Positions 1 to 5,556 of a stretch of 5,556 nt of DNA are shown in pieces. Origin of the DNA: JBFXEO01 sp050180015 (lineage in GTDB: Bacteria; Bacteroidota; Bacteroidia; Bacteroidales; Tenuifilaceae); the NCBI GenBank assembly GCA_050180015.1, contig JBFXEO010000196.1, positions 1-5,556 on the forward strand, read 5' to 3'. Position 1 is the first letter of the stretch. Each line of letters opens with the position of its first letter. Made by a program: the position numbers and the translations under genes. The notes beneath the pieces were generated by a model that did no database searches, was not told the origin of the DNA, and worked only from the letters and a program-made list of their open reading frames with translations.

Positions 1-357
1 TAACATACCTTTGGTTGCATGGTCTTTTTCTTCAATGGCAACATCCATAAGGTTATTTATGAGTGAAGTAACAACTTTCTCGTGCTTCAACGTTTCCTCA
101 AAAGCATGCAATGGACTATTCCATTTTGTTTCAACCTCCTTTATAGGTTTAAGCTCGGGTTTACCGCCACGTTCTACTATATAATCGAAGAATTTCATGG
201 CATGGGTGGTTTCCTCCTGCCATTGAATGCGGAACCAGTTCGCAAAACCGTTCAACCCCTCGGTAGCAAAATGTGCCGACATGGAGAGGTAAAGGTATGC
301 CGACCATAATTCAGCGTTAATCTGCTCGTTAATAGTTTGTTCTACTCTTTTGTTCAT
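1..357 (-). CDS. ftnA: Ferritin (non-haem, FtnA-like), N-terminal 119 residues; truncated by window edge
   Basis: Ferritins assemble into a hollow cytoplasmic 24-mer that oxidises Fe(II) at a ferroxidase centre and stores it as ferric mineral. The frame opens with ATG at 357 and stays open to base 1, giving 119 residues; the C-terminal third lies outside the window. Visible ferroxidase residues match E. coli FtnA with a one-residue offset: E16, E49 and H52 (in the EETTH segment) and E93 (in KHEK), plus Y23 in the first helix. The ligands expected near residues 126-130 are off the edge. Helices A (about 5-33), B (about 36-64) and C (about 82-110) are recognisable, with a GGKPEL turn after helix B. 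There is no haem-binding evidence, so non-haem ferritin is preferred over bacterioferritin. It has its own promoter at 400-430. The start is preceded by A/T-rich sequence without a Shine-Dalgarno motif, as is usual for Bacteroidota. The identification is firm; the symbol is by family. Confidence 0.93.
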   Translation of the reverse strand, partial: MNKRVEQTINEQINAELWSAYLYLSMSAHFATEGLNGFANWFRIQWQEETTHAMKFFDYIVERGGKPELKPIKEVETKWNSPLHAFEETLKHEKVVTSLINNLMDVAIEEKDHATKGML

Positions 358-399
358 GGTATTTAAGTTTATAGTTTTTAGTGTATTGTGTGTAGAATG

Positions 400-430
400 C
401 AAATTTACCAAATGTTAATGTAATAACAAA
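400..430 (-). promoter_or_regulatory. Bacteroidota-type promoter of the ferritin gene
   Basis: On the minus strand, TTTG (430-427) is followed by a 19-bp spacer and then TAAATTTG (407-400). This matches the Bacteroidota sigma consensus exactly (-33 TTTG, -7 TAnnTTTG). Transcription should begin near 393-396, giving a leader of about 37 bases before the ATG at 357. I saw no obvious operator or iron-responsive palindrome. The promoter shows that ferritin need not rely on read-through from dnaX. Confidence 0.8.
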
Positions 431-506
431 TAAGAGCTGGAGTTGTTTATGAACGACGCCTGAAGTTAAAACTGTGTTTTTCGTTTAACTTTTAACGGTT
501 CACTTG

Positions 507-2258
507 TTAGTTAAAATCCAGGTTCAGCTGTTGTTTCATCCTGAGTAGGGCAGGGTTTTGCTCAATCATAAACTTTAGCTTATCATCGGCAGTGAAAAGT
601 CTGTTTTTTTGTAGCTCTTCAGCTGCTTCAACCTCCTCGGAGATTTCGATACCAATATTTTTTAACGTTTTTTTGAGATAAAGCAGTAAGTCGAGCTTAA
701 TTTCTTGGAATAGCTCAATCTGAATCTGCCCTTCAAACTTGATCAGGATTCTATCATTTTCGAGTAGAGCGGGAGAGTAGGTTTGCATTAGACTGAACTG
801 GCCTGGCTTTGCTGTTTTTATAGTTGCGGCATAGTCGTTCCAGGTCTTTTCTAAATCAGCCTGAGTGAATGGTTTATTTTCAGTAATAGAAGTTTTTTCA
901 GTTGCATTTGAAGCAGAAGAGTCCGATACTTTAGCTTCTTCTTTGGGTTGAGCTTGGTAATTGCCGCTCATAATTCCCTTAAGCGATGTAGTTTTGGGCA
1001 ACGGTTTTCTCGTTGCTGCCTGCTCGGTTGGAGTGCTGGGTTGTATAGTAGTCGGTTTTGCTGTTGGTTTAGGAGCATAGTCCACGCTTGCCTGCACTTT
1101 GGGTGTGGAGTAAACCTCATAAGGGTTATCGGAAATTATCTCTAAACCGTCAGATTTTTTTTTTTCTTGACTCAAACCGCACAGTCTGATCAACAACAGC
1201 TCAACGTGTAAGCGTTGATTGGGACTTTGTCGGAAGCTAACATCAAATACATTAGAGAGCTGCAGCGCGCTTACCAAAAAATCCGGAGGACAAGACGCTG
1301 CCATCTGCTTGTATTTTTCGGCAATTGCAGCACCAACCTCAAGCAGTTGAATGGTTTGAGGATCCTTGCAAACAAGTATATTTCGGAGATGTAAGCTTAG
1401 TCCTGTAACAAGCTGCTGCGCATCAAAACCTTTAGAGAGTAACTCATCAAAGATTTTGAGTGAACTGGCCATATCGCCTTTAAGAAAGTTCTCGGTTAAT
1501 TTGAAGTAGTACTGGTAATCCAGCACGTTTAGGTTCTCAATTACTTTACTGTAGGTGATATGATTATCGCTGAAGCTTACAACCTGGTCGAAAATGGATA
1601 ACGCATCGCGCATTGCTCCGTCGGCTTTTTGGGCGATGATATTTAACGCTTCAACCTCGTAATCAACGTTTTCCGATTGGGCGATGTATTCAAGGTATTT
1701 AACGGTATCCTCAGCTTTAATACGGTTAAAATCAAAAATCTGGCAACGCGATAGAATGGTAGGCAGAATTTTGTGCTTCTCGGTTGTAGCCATAATGAAA
1801 ATGGCATGGGCCGGCGGCTCCTCAAGGGTTTTTAAGAAGGCGTTGAACGCGCTCTGCGACAGCATGTGAACCTCATCGATGATATACACGCTGTACCTTC
1901 CAATTTGAGGTGGGATTCTAACCTGCTCAATTAACTTACGGATTCCCTCTACGGAGTTGTTCGAAGCAGCATCGAGCTCGTGAATGTTGTATGAGCGGTT
2001 GGTGTTAAACGATACGCAGCTTTCGCATTCGTTGCAGGCCTCTAAATCAGCGGTAAGGTTCTGGCAATTTATTGTTTTGGCAAAAATACGCGCACAGGTT
2101 GTTTTCCCAACACCACGTGGTCCACAGAATAGGTAGGCTTGCGCCAGCTGCTTACGTTGAATGGCATTCTTAAGTGTAGTGGTTAGCGTGGATTGCCCTA
2201 CAACGTTTTTAAATGTTGCAGGGCGGTATTTCCGGGCCGAAACAATAAAATTCTCCAT
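507..2258 (-). CDS. dnaX: DNA polymerase III subunit gamma/tau (DnaX), complete, 583 residues
   Basis: DnaX is the ATPase of the clamp loader that opens and loads the beta sliding clamp; the full-length tau form also tethers the polymerase core and helicase. The N-terminal AAA+ module is complete: Walker A GPRGVGKTT at 46-54, zinc-binding cysteines C65, C75, C78 and C81, Walker B DEVH at 128-131, sensor-1 threonines at 158-159, the SRC arginine finger at 170-172, and sensor-2 GAMRDALS at 214-221 (R217). The collar domain III runs to about residue 360. A Pro/Thr/Ser/Lys-rich linker follows (about 369-470), then a tau-specific C-terminal domain (about 475-583). The start ATG at 2258 fits the conserved opening (SARKYRPATF). 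The stop is TAA at 507-509. An 11-A run at codons 365-368 marks the border between core and linker (see separate entry). Flanking genes are not functionally related. The identification is certain. Confidence 0.98.
   Translation of the reverse strand: MENFIVSARKYRPATFKNVVGQSTLTTTLKNAIQRKQLAQAYLFCGPRGVGKTTCARIFAKTINCQNLTADLEACNECESCVSFNTNRSYNIHELDAASNNSVEGIRKLIEQVRIPPQIGRYSVYIIDEVHMLSQSAFNAFLKTLEEPPAHAIFIMATTEKHKILPTILSRCQIFDFNRIKAEDTVKYLEYIAQSENVDYEVEALNIIAQKADGAMRDALSIFDQVVSFSDNHITYSKVIENLNVLDYQYYFKLTENFLKGDMASSLKIFDELLSKGFDAQQLVTGLSLHLRNILVCKDPQTIQLLEVGAAIAEKYKQMAASCPPDFLVSALQLSNVFDVSFRQSPNQRLHVELLLIRLCGLSQEKKKSDGLEIISDNPYEVYSTPKVQASVDYAPKPTAKPTTIQPSTPTEQAATRKPLPKTTSLKGIMSGNYQAQPKEEAKVSDSSASNATEKTSITENKPFTQADLEKTWNDYAATIKTAKPGQFSLMQTYSPALLENDRILIKFEGQIQIELFQEIKLDLLLYLKKTLKNIGIEISEEVEAAEELQKNRLFTADDKLKFMIEQNPALLRMKQQLNLDFN
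1155..1165 (-). promoter_or_regulatory. A11 slippery tract in dnaX, likely gamma/tau frameshift or transcript-slippage site
   Basis: The coding strand reads G followed by eleven A residues, then TCTGAC; in frame 0 this is E365-K-K-K368-S369. With one extra A (or a -1 ribosomal shift) the frame reads K-I-stop, with TGA at 1152-1150, giving a 369-residue product. With one A lost (or a +1 shift) it reads N-L-T-V-stop, with TAG at 1144-1142, giving 371 residues. Either product would contain only domains I-III, which is the gamma form. I see no clear upstream Shine-Dalgarno stimulator or strong downstream hairpin of the E. coli type, so RNA polymerase slippage as in Thermus dnaX is the favoured mechanism. 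The tract and stops are seen directly; the regulated function is inferred. Confidence 0.65.
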
Positions 2259-2278
2259 GAATCATCTTTTAACAGACA

Positions 2279-2286
2279 CAAAAATA
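2279..2286 (-). promoter_or_regulatory. Candidate -7 element of the dnaX promoter
   Basis: On the minus strand, TATTTTTG (2286-2279) matches the Bacteroidota -7 consensus TAnnTTTG, 20 bases upstream of the dnaX ATG. No good TTTG -33 box lies 17-20 bp further upstream, so this is a partial match only. If used, the transcript leader would be very short, about 15 bases. Confidence 0.4.
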
Positions 2287-2370
2287 ATCATTAACCATCA
2301 GGATGATAACTATATTTGGGTTTGATGGTATAATGTTTTGATTATGTGTATAATAATTTATTAACATGGT

Positions 2371-2395
2371 GGAGGCAAACAATTATTTTGTCTCC
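2371..2395 (-). terminator. Weak hairpin downstream of the phosphoesterase gene, possible terminator
   Basis: GGAG-G-CAAA (2371-2379) pairs with TTTG-T-CTCC (2387-2395) around a 7-base loop. On the minus strand the stem contains one A-C mismatch (4 + 4 pairs). It starts 11 bases after the phosphoesterase stop. The sequence after it is A/T-rich but lacks a clean T run, so termination is only a possibility. Confidence 0.3.
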
Positions 2396-2405
2396 GCATC
2401 ACGTT

Positions 2406-3569
2406 TTACATTTTAGTTCTGTTAATATCGATAACAACAATCTCGGGCCTGTTTCCGGTACGCACCCTGGGCCCCCAGGTTCCAAATCCTGTGGAAACGT
2501 AGTAGTGCGTTTTACCTTTATGGTAGTATCCACGGCTAACCTCAAAAATACTGTTGGTGATGTAGTTAAAAGGCCACATCTGTCCGTGGTGTGTATGTCC
2601 CGATAGCTGCAGGTCAATGCCATTCTCCTCGGCTTCATTTAAATGGTAGGGTTGATGATCTAAAAGGATTAGGAATTTAGACTTATCCAAACTACGGGTA
2701 AGCTCTTCGACTGATTTTCTGGTTCTTTTTAGCGTGTAATTACTTTGCCTGTCATCCCGGCCAATTACATAGAAATTATCGATAAGCACCGCAGAGTCTC
2801 TAAGTATATTAATTTTATGTTCCTTTAGATAGTTGATTTTTTCCTCGAATCGTCCAAAGTACTCATGATTACCTGTAACGGCATAAATGCCGTACTTGGA
2901 GTTTATTCTTTCGAAGAGGTACCCCATCCCCCCATTTACAACAGGGGCTACGTCCTCATCAAAAGTATCGCCAACAAGTAGTACAATATCGGGATGCTGC
3001 GCGTTTACCATTTTAACCAACTTGCCGAGCTGTTTTTTCCCGATGATAGTCCCAAGGTGAATATCCGAAACGGCCACAACCCGTATTCCGCCGTTGGGTA
3101 AGGTTTTGCCTGCGTTAATTCTTATTATGCTCACCGTTGGGTTAACAGCGTTAATATGCCCTAAGATTAGAACAATCGCAACCAATGAGTAAACAATTGC
3201 TACGCTTACTTGCTGGTAATAGGGATGGTTTTTAAAGCCAAGGTAGTGGGTTATGGGTAACAATGTGTTGGTTAGCCTTAAGATTAAAACCAGGAAGAAT
3301 GCCAATATTAGGTATAGCATTGCACCCAGCCAAATTGACCCGGCCTTGGTTAGTAATGTTGACAAAAATCCTCCCGTAAAATTATCGAGAATTCTTCCCA
3401 GCGGGTAGGAGGCCACCAGCAAACAAAATACTGCCATTAGCGTACGCCCAATTGCCGGAATACTAAAAACGGACTTGGTTTGAATGTAAATGAAAAGATT
3501 TGCAACGGAGTATGCGGTTAAGACAATTATCAGAAATACAAGCATCTGCGAAATTTTAATGGTTCTCAT
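2406..3569 (-). CDS. Membrane-anchored calcineurin-like metallophosphoesterase (YkuE/YaeI-like), 387 residues
   Basis: This is a two-metal phosphoesterase joined to an N-terminal membrane domain. Using the ATG at 3569, about four hydrophobic segments lie near residues 9-30, 40-58, 76-98 and 121-141. The catalytic domain then shows the full metallophosphoesterase motif set: SDIH (D169, H171), GD (D201), GNHE (233-236), DHQP (H305) and GHTHHG (H325, H327). The closing STGFGTWGPR segment is typical of this YkuE/YaeI-type subgroup. The frame extends four codons further to a TTG at 3581, but the ATG is the better start: it follows an A-rich stretch and directly precedes the basic residues and first membrane segment. 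Family members hydrolyse phosphodiester or pyrophosphate bonds, and some relatives act on UDP-diacylglucosamine. The substrate here cannot be read from sequence. The catalytic domain probably sits at the membrane surface; its side is not settled. It appears to be transcribed alone or read through into dnaX. Confidence 0.9.
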   Translation of the reverse strand: MRTIKISQMLVFLIIVLTAYSVANLFIYIQTKSVFSIPAIGRTLMAVFCLLVASYPLGRILDNFTGGFLSTLLTKAGSIWLGAMLYLILAFFLVLILRLTNTLLPITHYLGFKNHPYYQQVSVAIVYSLVAIVLILGHINAVNPTVSIIRINAGKTLPNGGIRVVAVSDIHLGTIIGKKQLGKLVKMVNAQHPDIVLLVGDTFDEDVAPVVNGGMGYLFERINSKYGIYAVTGNHEYFGRFEEKINYLKEHKINILRDSAVLIDNFYVIGRDDRQSNYTLKRTRKSVEELTRSLDKSKFLILLDHQPYHLNEAEENGIDLQLSGHTHHGQMWPFNYITNSIFEVSRGYYHKGKTHYYVSTGFGTWGPRVRTGNRPEIVVIDINRTKM

Positions 3570-3709
3570 TTTTTTGTGCAATATAACAGAAATGTCGGGG
3601 AACTAGGAAACAAATATCTATAAGCCGTTAAAAACTAGGTTAAAGGCAATAAGAATGCCGCATCTGCAAGGTCTATCCCCAATATCTTTTTCCACGTGTT
3701 AGTGCCTGG

Positions 3710-3895
3710 CTATACGCTCTTCATCTTGTCGGGGTTCTGTCTGCAATCAAAGACTGATGCAGTTGTGATAATATTTTCTTTCTTCCAATAAATGATTTTG
3801 TTATTGCTTTCAACCAGATACCTAAATTCTTCTGGGGCGTCGCCTAAAAGTTCTTCTTTTGAACCCGCTGATGGGGTTGCTTCTTGTCGTTTTTT
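3710..3895 (-). pseudogene. RelE/ParE-family toxin remnant (C-terminal half only)
   Basis: The minus-strand frame ending at the TAG in 3710-3712 encodes 61 residues back to an in-frame TAA at 3898-3896. There is no ATG start before the lone methionine near the end. Residues 22-57 carry the signature of a RelE/ParE toxin C-terminus: EEFRYLVES, NKIIYWKKE, then VFDCRQNPDKM. These are the last beta strands of the fold, with the Arg-Tyr and Asp-Cys-Arg-Gln motifs. The preceding TPSAGSKEELL also fits the family's mid-region. The N-terminal helices (normally about 45 residues) are absent in this frame and not evident in the other minus-strand frames upstream, and no antitoxin gene was found. The fragment is therefore almost certainly non-functional, left by deletion or decay of a type II toxin-antitoxin locus. 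The family call rests on motif recall rather than a search. Confidence 0.7.
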
Positions 3896-4261
3896 TTAGT
3901 TTGGCACCAACTCTTTGGTATAACATTCGAATTTCACTTTCTGTATTCCTGCTCTGGAATTTTTAGGAGACTGTTTCGGTTTTCGGAATAACACCCAAGG
4001 TGGTGCCCCGTATATTAAATTTTTGATTCCGATTTTTAAGATTTAAAAACGTTTTACATTCCTTTTTCCCGACTGTTAGTTTTTTGTTAGAATTGTTGCC
4101 TTTATTTGCAAGCAAATTTCTATAGTTTCGTCATTTATGGATACTTAAACGCATTGATCTTTAGTGGTTTATTTTTGTTCTTTGATGCCTTTGTAGTTGC
4201 ATTTTGTGGGTGGTTTTGAGGGTTCTTGTCGGGCAGTAAGGCGCTGAGAATTCGTGTAATT

Positions 4262-4287
4262 TATAACGGTTAAATATATATAACGGT
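4262..4287. repeat. Two direct copies of TATAACGGT, 17-bp period
   Basis: TATAACGGT occurs at 4262-4270 and 4279-4287, separated by 8 bp of A/T sequence. The spacing is not an integral number of helix turns. It may be a chance tandem, a short element boundary or a binding site; only the repeat itself is visible. Confidence 0.5.
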
Positions 4288-4460
4288 AGTGCTTTGGGTT
4301 TAAGAGCCTCATAGAAATCTGAATAGCTACACTATGCAAAATACTTGGTACAATCTGCAAAGAACTTTAATGGTTATTCTGTGTTTTCAGAGACCACGTA
4401 GCGATTTGATTTTATTTTTTTTTGCTAATAATATTAGGTAAAAACTTAAAAATTAATGCA

Positions 4461-5186
4461 ATGCCAACCGACACGGTTTTTAAATCAAAAATTGAACAGT
4501 CCTCGGACTTTAAGTTTGATGCAACAGTTACCAACGTATTTGACGATATGGTAGTTCGCTCAGTACCCTTCTACCTGGAGTTTCAACGGATGATTACTGA
4601 ATTGGCCAGGGACTATGCAGTTCCCGGAACTTCACTGTACGATTTGGGCTGCTCAACGGGTACAACCATGATGTCCCTGAACCGGAACATCGACGAATCC
4701 ATAAAATTTGTGGGAATAGACAACTCTCCCGAGATGCTGGAGGTTTGCCGGAAAAATTTTGAGAACGAGGGATTCTCCCGTTCGTACGAACTGCTACCCG
4801 TTGATTTAAATAAATCCGTAGAAATTAAGGATGCCTCTGTTGTTGTTCTTTGCTTGGCACTCCAGTTTGTTAGGCCAATTTATCGCTTTAAGCTTATGCA
4901 GTCAATTTACCGGCAGATGAACAACGGGGGATGTGTTATTCTTATTGAGAAGGTTTTAGCGGAAAATTCAGAGTTTAACAGGCCGATGATCAAGTATTAC
5001 TACGATTTTAAACGTCGGAATAATTACGACGAAATGGAAATATCCCAAAAGCGCGAAGCCTTGGAGAATGTACTCATACCCTACAAGTTGAGTGAAAATA
5101 TTGAGATGCTGTCGGAGGCCCGGTTTCGTACAATTGAAACATTTTTTAAGTGGCACAACTTTGCCGGCATGGTTGCATTTAAATAA
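4461..5186 (+). CDS. cmoA: Carboxy-S-adenosyl-L-methionine synthase (CmoA), 241 residues
   Basis: CmoA transfers the carboxyl carbon of prephenate to S-adenosylmethionine, making carboxy-SAM and phenylpyruvate. CmoB then uses carboxy-SAM to build 5-oxyacetyl-uridine at the tRNA wobble position. The protein aligns with E. coli CmoA along its length: an opening DTVF near residue 4, DDMVVRSVPFY (28-38), the Rossmann SAM-binding YDLGCSTGT (60-68), the acidic IDNSPEM (86-92), LALQF (132-136), DFKRRNNYDEMEISQKR (182-198), and a closing NFAGMVAFK. Y38 and R198 correspond to E. coli Y39 and R199, the residues that contact the carboxylate of carboxy-SAM, so synthase rather than ordinary methyltransferase activity is expected. 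The frame extends upstream to a TTG at 4422, but the ATG at 4461 matches the family N-terminus. No Shine-Dalgarno motif is seen. cmoB is not in the window. Length is close to the E. coli protein's 247. Confidence 0.93.
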   Translation: MPTDTVFKSKIEQSSDFKFDATVTNVFDDMVVRSVPFYLEFQRMITELARDYAVPGTSLYDLGCSTGTTMMSLNRNIDESIKFVGIDNSPEMLEVCRKNFENEGFSRSYELLPVDLNKSVEIKDASVVVLCLALQFVRPIYRFKLMQSIYRQMNNGGCVILIEKVLAENSEFNRPMIKYYYDFKRRNNYDEMEISQKREALENVLIPYKLSENIEMLSEARFRTIETFFKWHNFAGMVAFK

Positions 5187-5192
5187 TTTTTG

Positions 5193-5252
5193 ATTACCAA
5201 AAATTGGCTTGGCTCGCTGCCACTCTTTAATTATTCAGCTGTTTTTGGTGAT
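5193..5252 (+). terminator. Possible hairpin terminator after cmoA
   Basis: ATTACCAAAAA (5193-5203) pairs with TTTTTGGTGAT (5242-5252), 11 pairs including one G-T wobble, around a 38-base loop. The loop can form a small TGGC/GCCA stem. Four further T residues follow the stem directly. It begins 7 bases after the cmoA stop. The loop is long and the stem A/T-rich, so this may only attenuate read-through into the next gene. Confidence 0.35.
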
Positions 5253-5319
5253 TTTTACAACGTATTTTATTATGCCTTAGCAACAGTAGGATAGTACAAA
5301 CTTTAAATTAACATCGATA

Positions 5320-5556
5320 ATGGTAAAATTTGGGAACTGGCTATTTCATTACAGGAACTTTCTGTTTCCTTTTTTCTATGCGGCACTGTTTATTCCAACA
5401 AGTTTTTCATTTGTGAACAATGAACTTGCGGTACATTATCCGCGCTTTTCATCGCTCATTCCGTCCGGCTTGTTAACACCAAATGTTCAGTCGGCTGAAA
5501 TTTTAGGTTTAATTTTTATATTCTGTGGAATTCTAACTCGTTCGGTAACAATAGGG
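5320..5556 (+). CDS. Integral membrane protein, probably isoprenylcysteine carboxyl methyltransferase-like family; N-terminal 79 residues, truncated by window edge
   Basis: The frame opens with ATG at 5320 and is open to the window end. The N-terminus reads KFGNWLFHYRN, then a hydrophobic segment at about residues 14-31, a polar stretch of about 25 residues, and a second hydrophobic segment at about 58-73 ending in ILTRSVTIG. This layout, a WLFxYRN opening with an R(A/S)VTIG end to the second helix, resembles bacterial membrane methyltransferases of the ICMT/PEMT-like group. In that group the SAM-binding RNPxY motif comes later, here beyond the edge, so the family call is an inference from a partial sequence. 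The gene lies 133 bp after cmoA on the same strand. It could share a transcript if the intervening hairpin does not terminate. No Shine-Dalgarno motif or strong Bacteroidota promoter was found in the gap. Confidence 0.6.
   Translation, partial: MVKFGNWLFHYRNFLFPFFYAALFIPTSFSFVNNELAVHYPRFSSLIPSGLLTPNVQSAEILGLIFIFCGILTRSVTIG

Larger units (their letters stand above)
3570..4460. other. Gene-poor gap of about 890 bp between divergent genes
   Basis: No intact gene is supported here. What can be seen is the C-terminal half of a RelE/ParE toxin (3710-3895, minus), a 9-bp direct repeat (4262-4287), small palindromes (AAAACGTTTT at 4046-4055; ATTTGC-AA-GCAAAT at 4104-4117), and long A/T-rich stretches. 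A 63-codon frame on the minus strand (4360-4169) has an ATG but no recognisable domain, and I do not call it a gene. No tRNA, rRNA, CRISPR or clear riboswitch was found. The region looks like decayed accessory DNA plus the promoter regions of the flanking divergent genes. Confidence 0.6.

Noticed and set aside
82..309. 75-codon open frame on the plus strand
   Set aside because: It is antisense to the ferritin gene, whose ferroxidase residues are clear; the plus-strand product resembles nothing.
463..491. Inverted repeat AAGTTAAA / TTTAACTT downstream of dnaX as a terminator
   Set aside because: The stem is entirely A/T apart from one pair, the loop is 13 bases, and no T run follows on the minus strand.
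2399..2638. Overlapping short frames on both strands within the phosphoesterase C-terminus
   Set aside because: They are shadows of the real gene, which carries intact catalytic motifs through this stretch.
3570..3581. TTG-initiated four-residue extension of the phosphoesterase
   Set aside because: The ATG at 3569 is a standard start immediately before the first membrane segment; nothing favours the TTG.
4169..4360. 63-codon minus-strand frame in the gap as a gene
   Set aside because: It has no recognised domain and no promoter or partner gene, and the composition looks like translated spacer. It is described in the gap entry instead.
4405..4435. Bacteroidota promoter for cmoA starting from TTTG at 4405-4408
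   Set aside because: No TAnnTTTG match lies at the required spacing; the nearby TA followed by nine T residues does not fit the -7 box.
4422..4460. TTG-initiated N-terminal extension of CmoA by 13 residues
   Set aside because: The family N-terminus aligns from the ATG at 4461, and the extension is translated A/T-rich leader.

Overview
The window looks like chromosomal DNA from a member of the Bacteroidota. Three things suggest this: moderate-to-low GC, starts preceded by A/T-rich sequence without Shine-Dalgarno motifs, and a textbook Bacteroidota promoter (TTTG, 19-bp spacer, TAAATTTG) in front of the ferritin gene. The protein sequences fit that phylum, but I could not run a search to place the organism more finely.

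Layout. Positions 1-357 (minus) hold the first 119 residues of a ferritin that runs off the left edge. Positions 507-2258 (minus) hold a complete dnaX for the clamp-loader subunit gamma/tau of DNA polymerase III. Positions 2406-3569 (minus) encode a membrane-anchored calcineurin-like metallophosphoesterase. Positions 3570-4460 have no intact gene. This gap contains the C-terminal half of a RelE/ParE-family toxin (minus, 3710-3895), a 9-bp direct repeat, and otherwise A/T-rich sequence that I do not recognise. Positions 4461-5186 (plus) hold cmoA, carboxy-S-adenosylmethionine synthase. Positions 5320-5556 (plus) hold the start of a membrane protein that resembles the isoprenylcysteine carboxyl methyltransferase-like family and runs off the right edge.

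How the genes relate. The three minus-strand genes are unrelated housekeeping or stress functions (iron storage, replication, a membrane phosphoesterase). They are separated by about 150-bp gaps, and the ferritin clearly has its own promoter. The two plus-strand genes may be co-transcribed, although a possible hairpin lies between them.

The most notable observation is a run of 11 adenines inside dnaX, exactly where the AAA+ clamp-loader core ends and the tau-specific linker begins. A one-base slip in either direction reaches a stop codon within a few codons. This suggests that the gene makes a short gamma form as well as full-length tau, as reported for Thermus and (by ribosomal frameshifting) E. 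coli. The second is the toxin remnant in the gene-poor gap. I did not find a convincing new multi-gene system.
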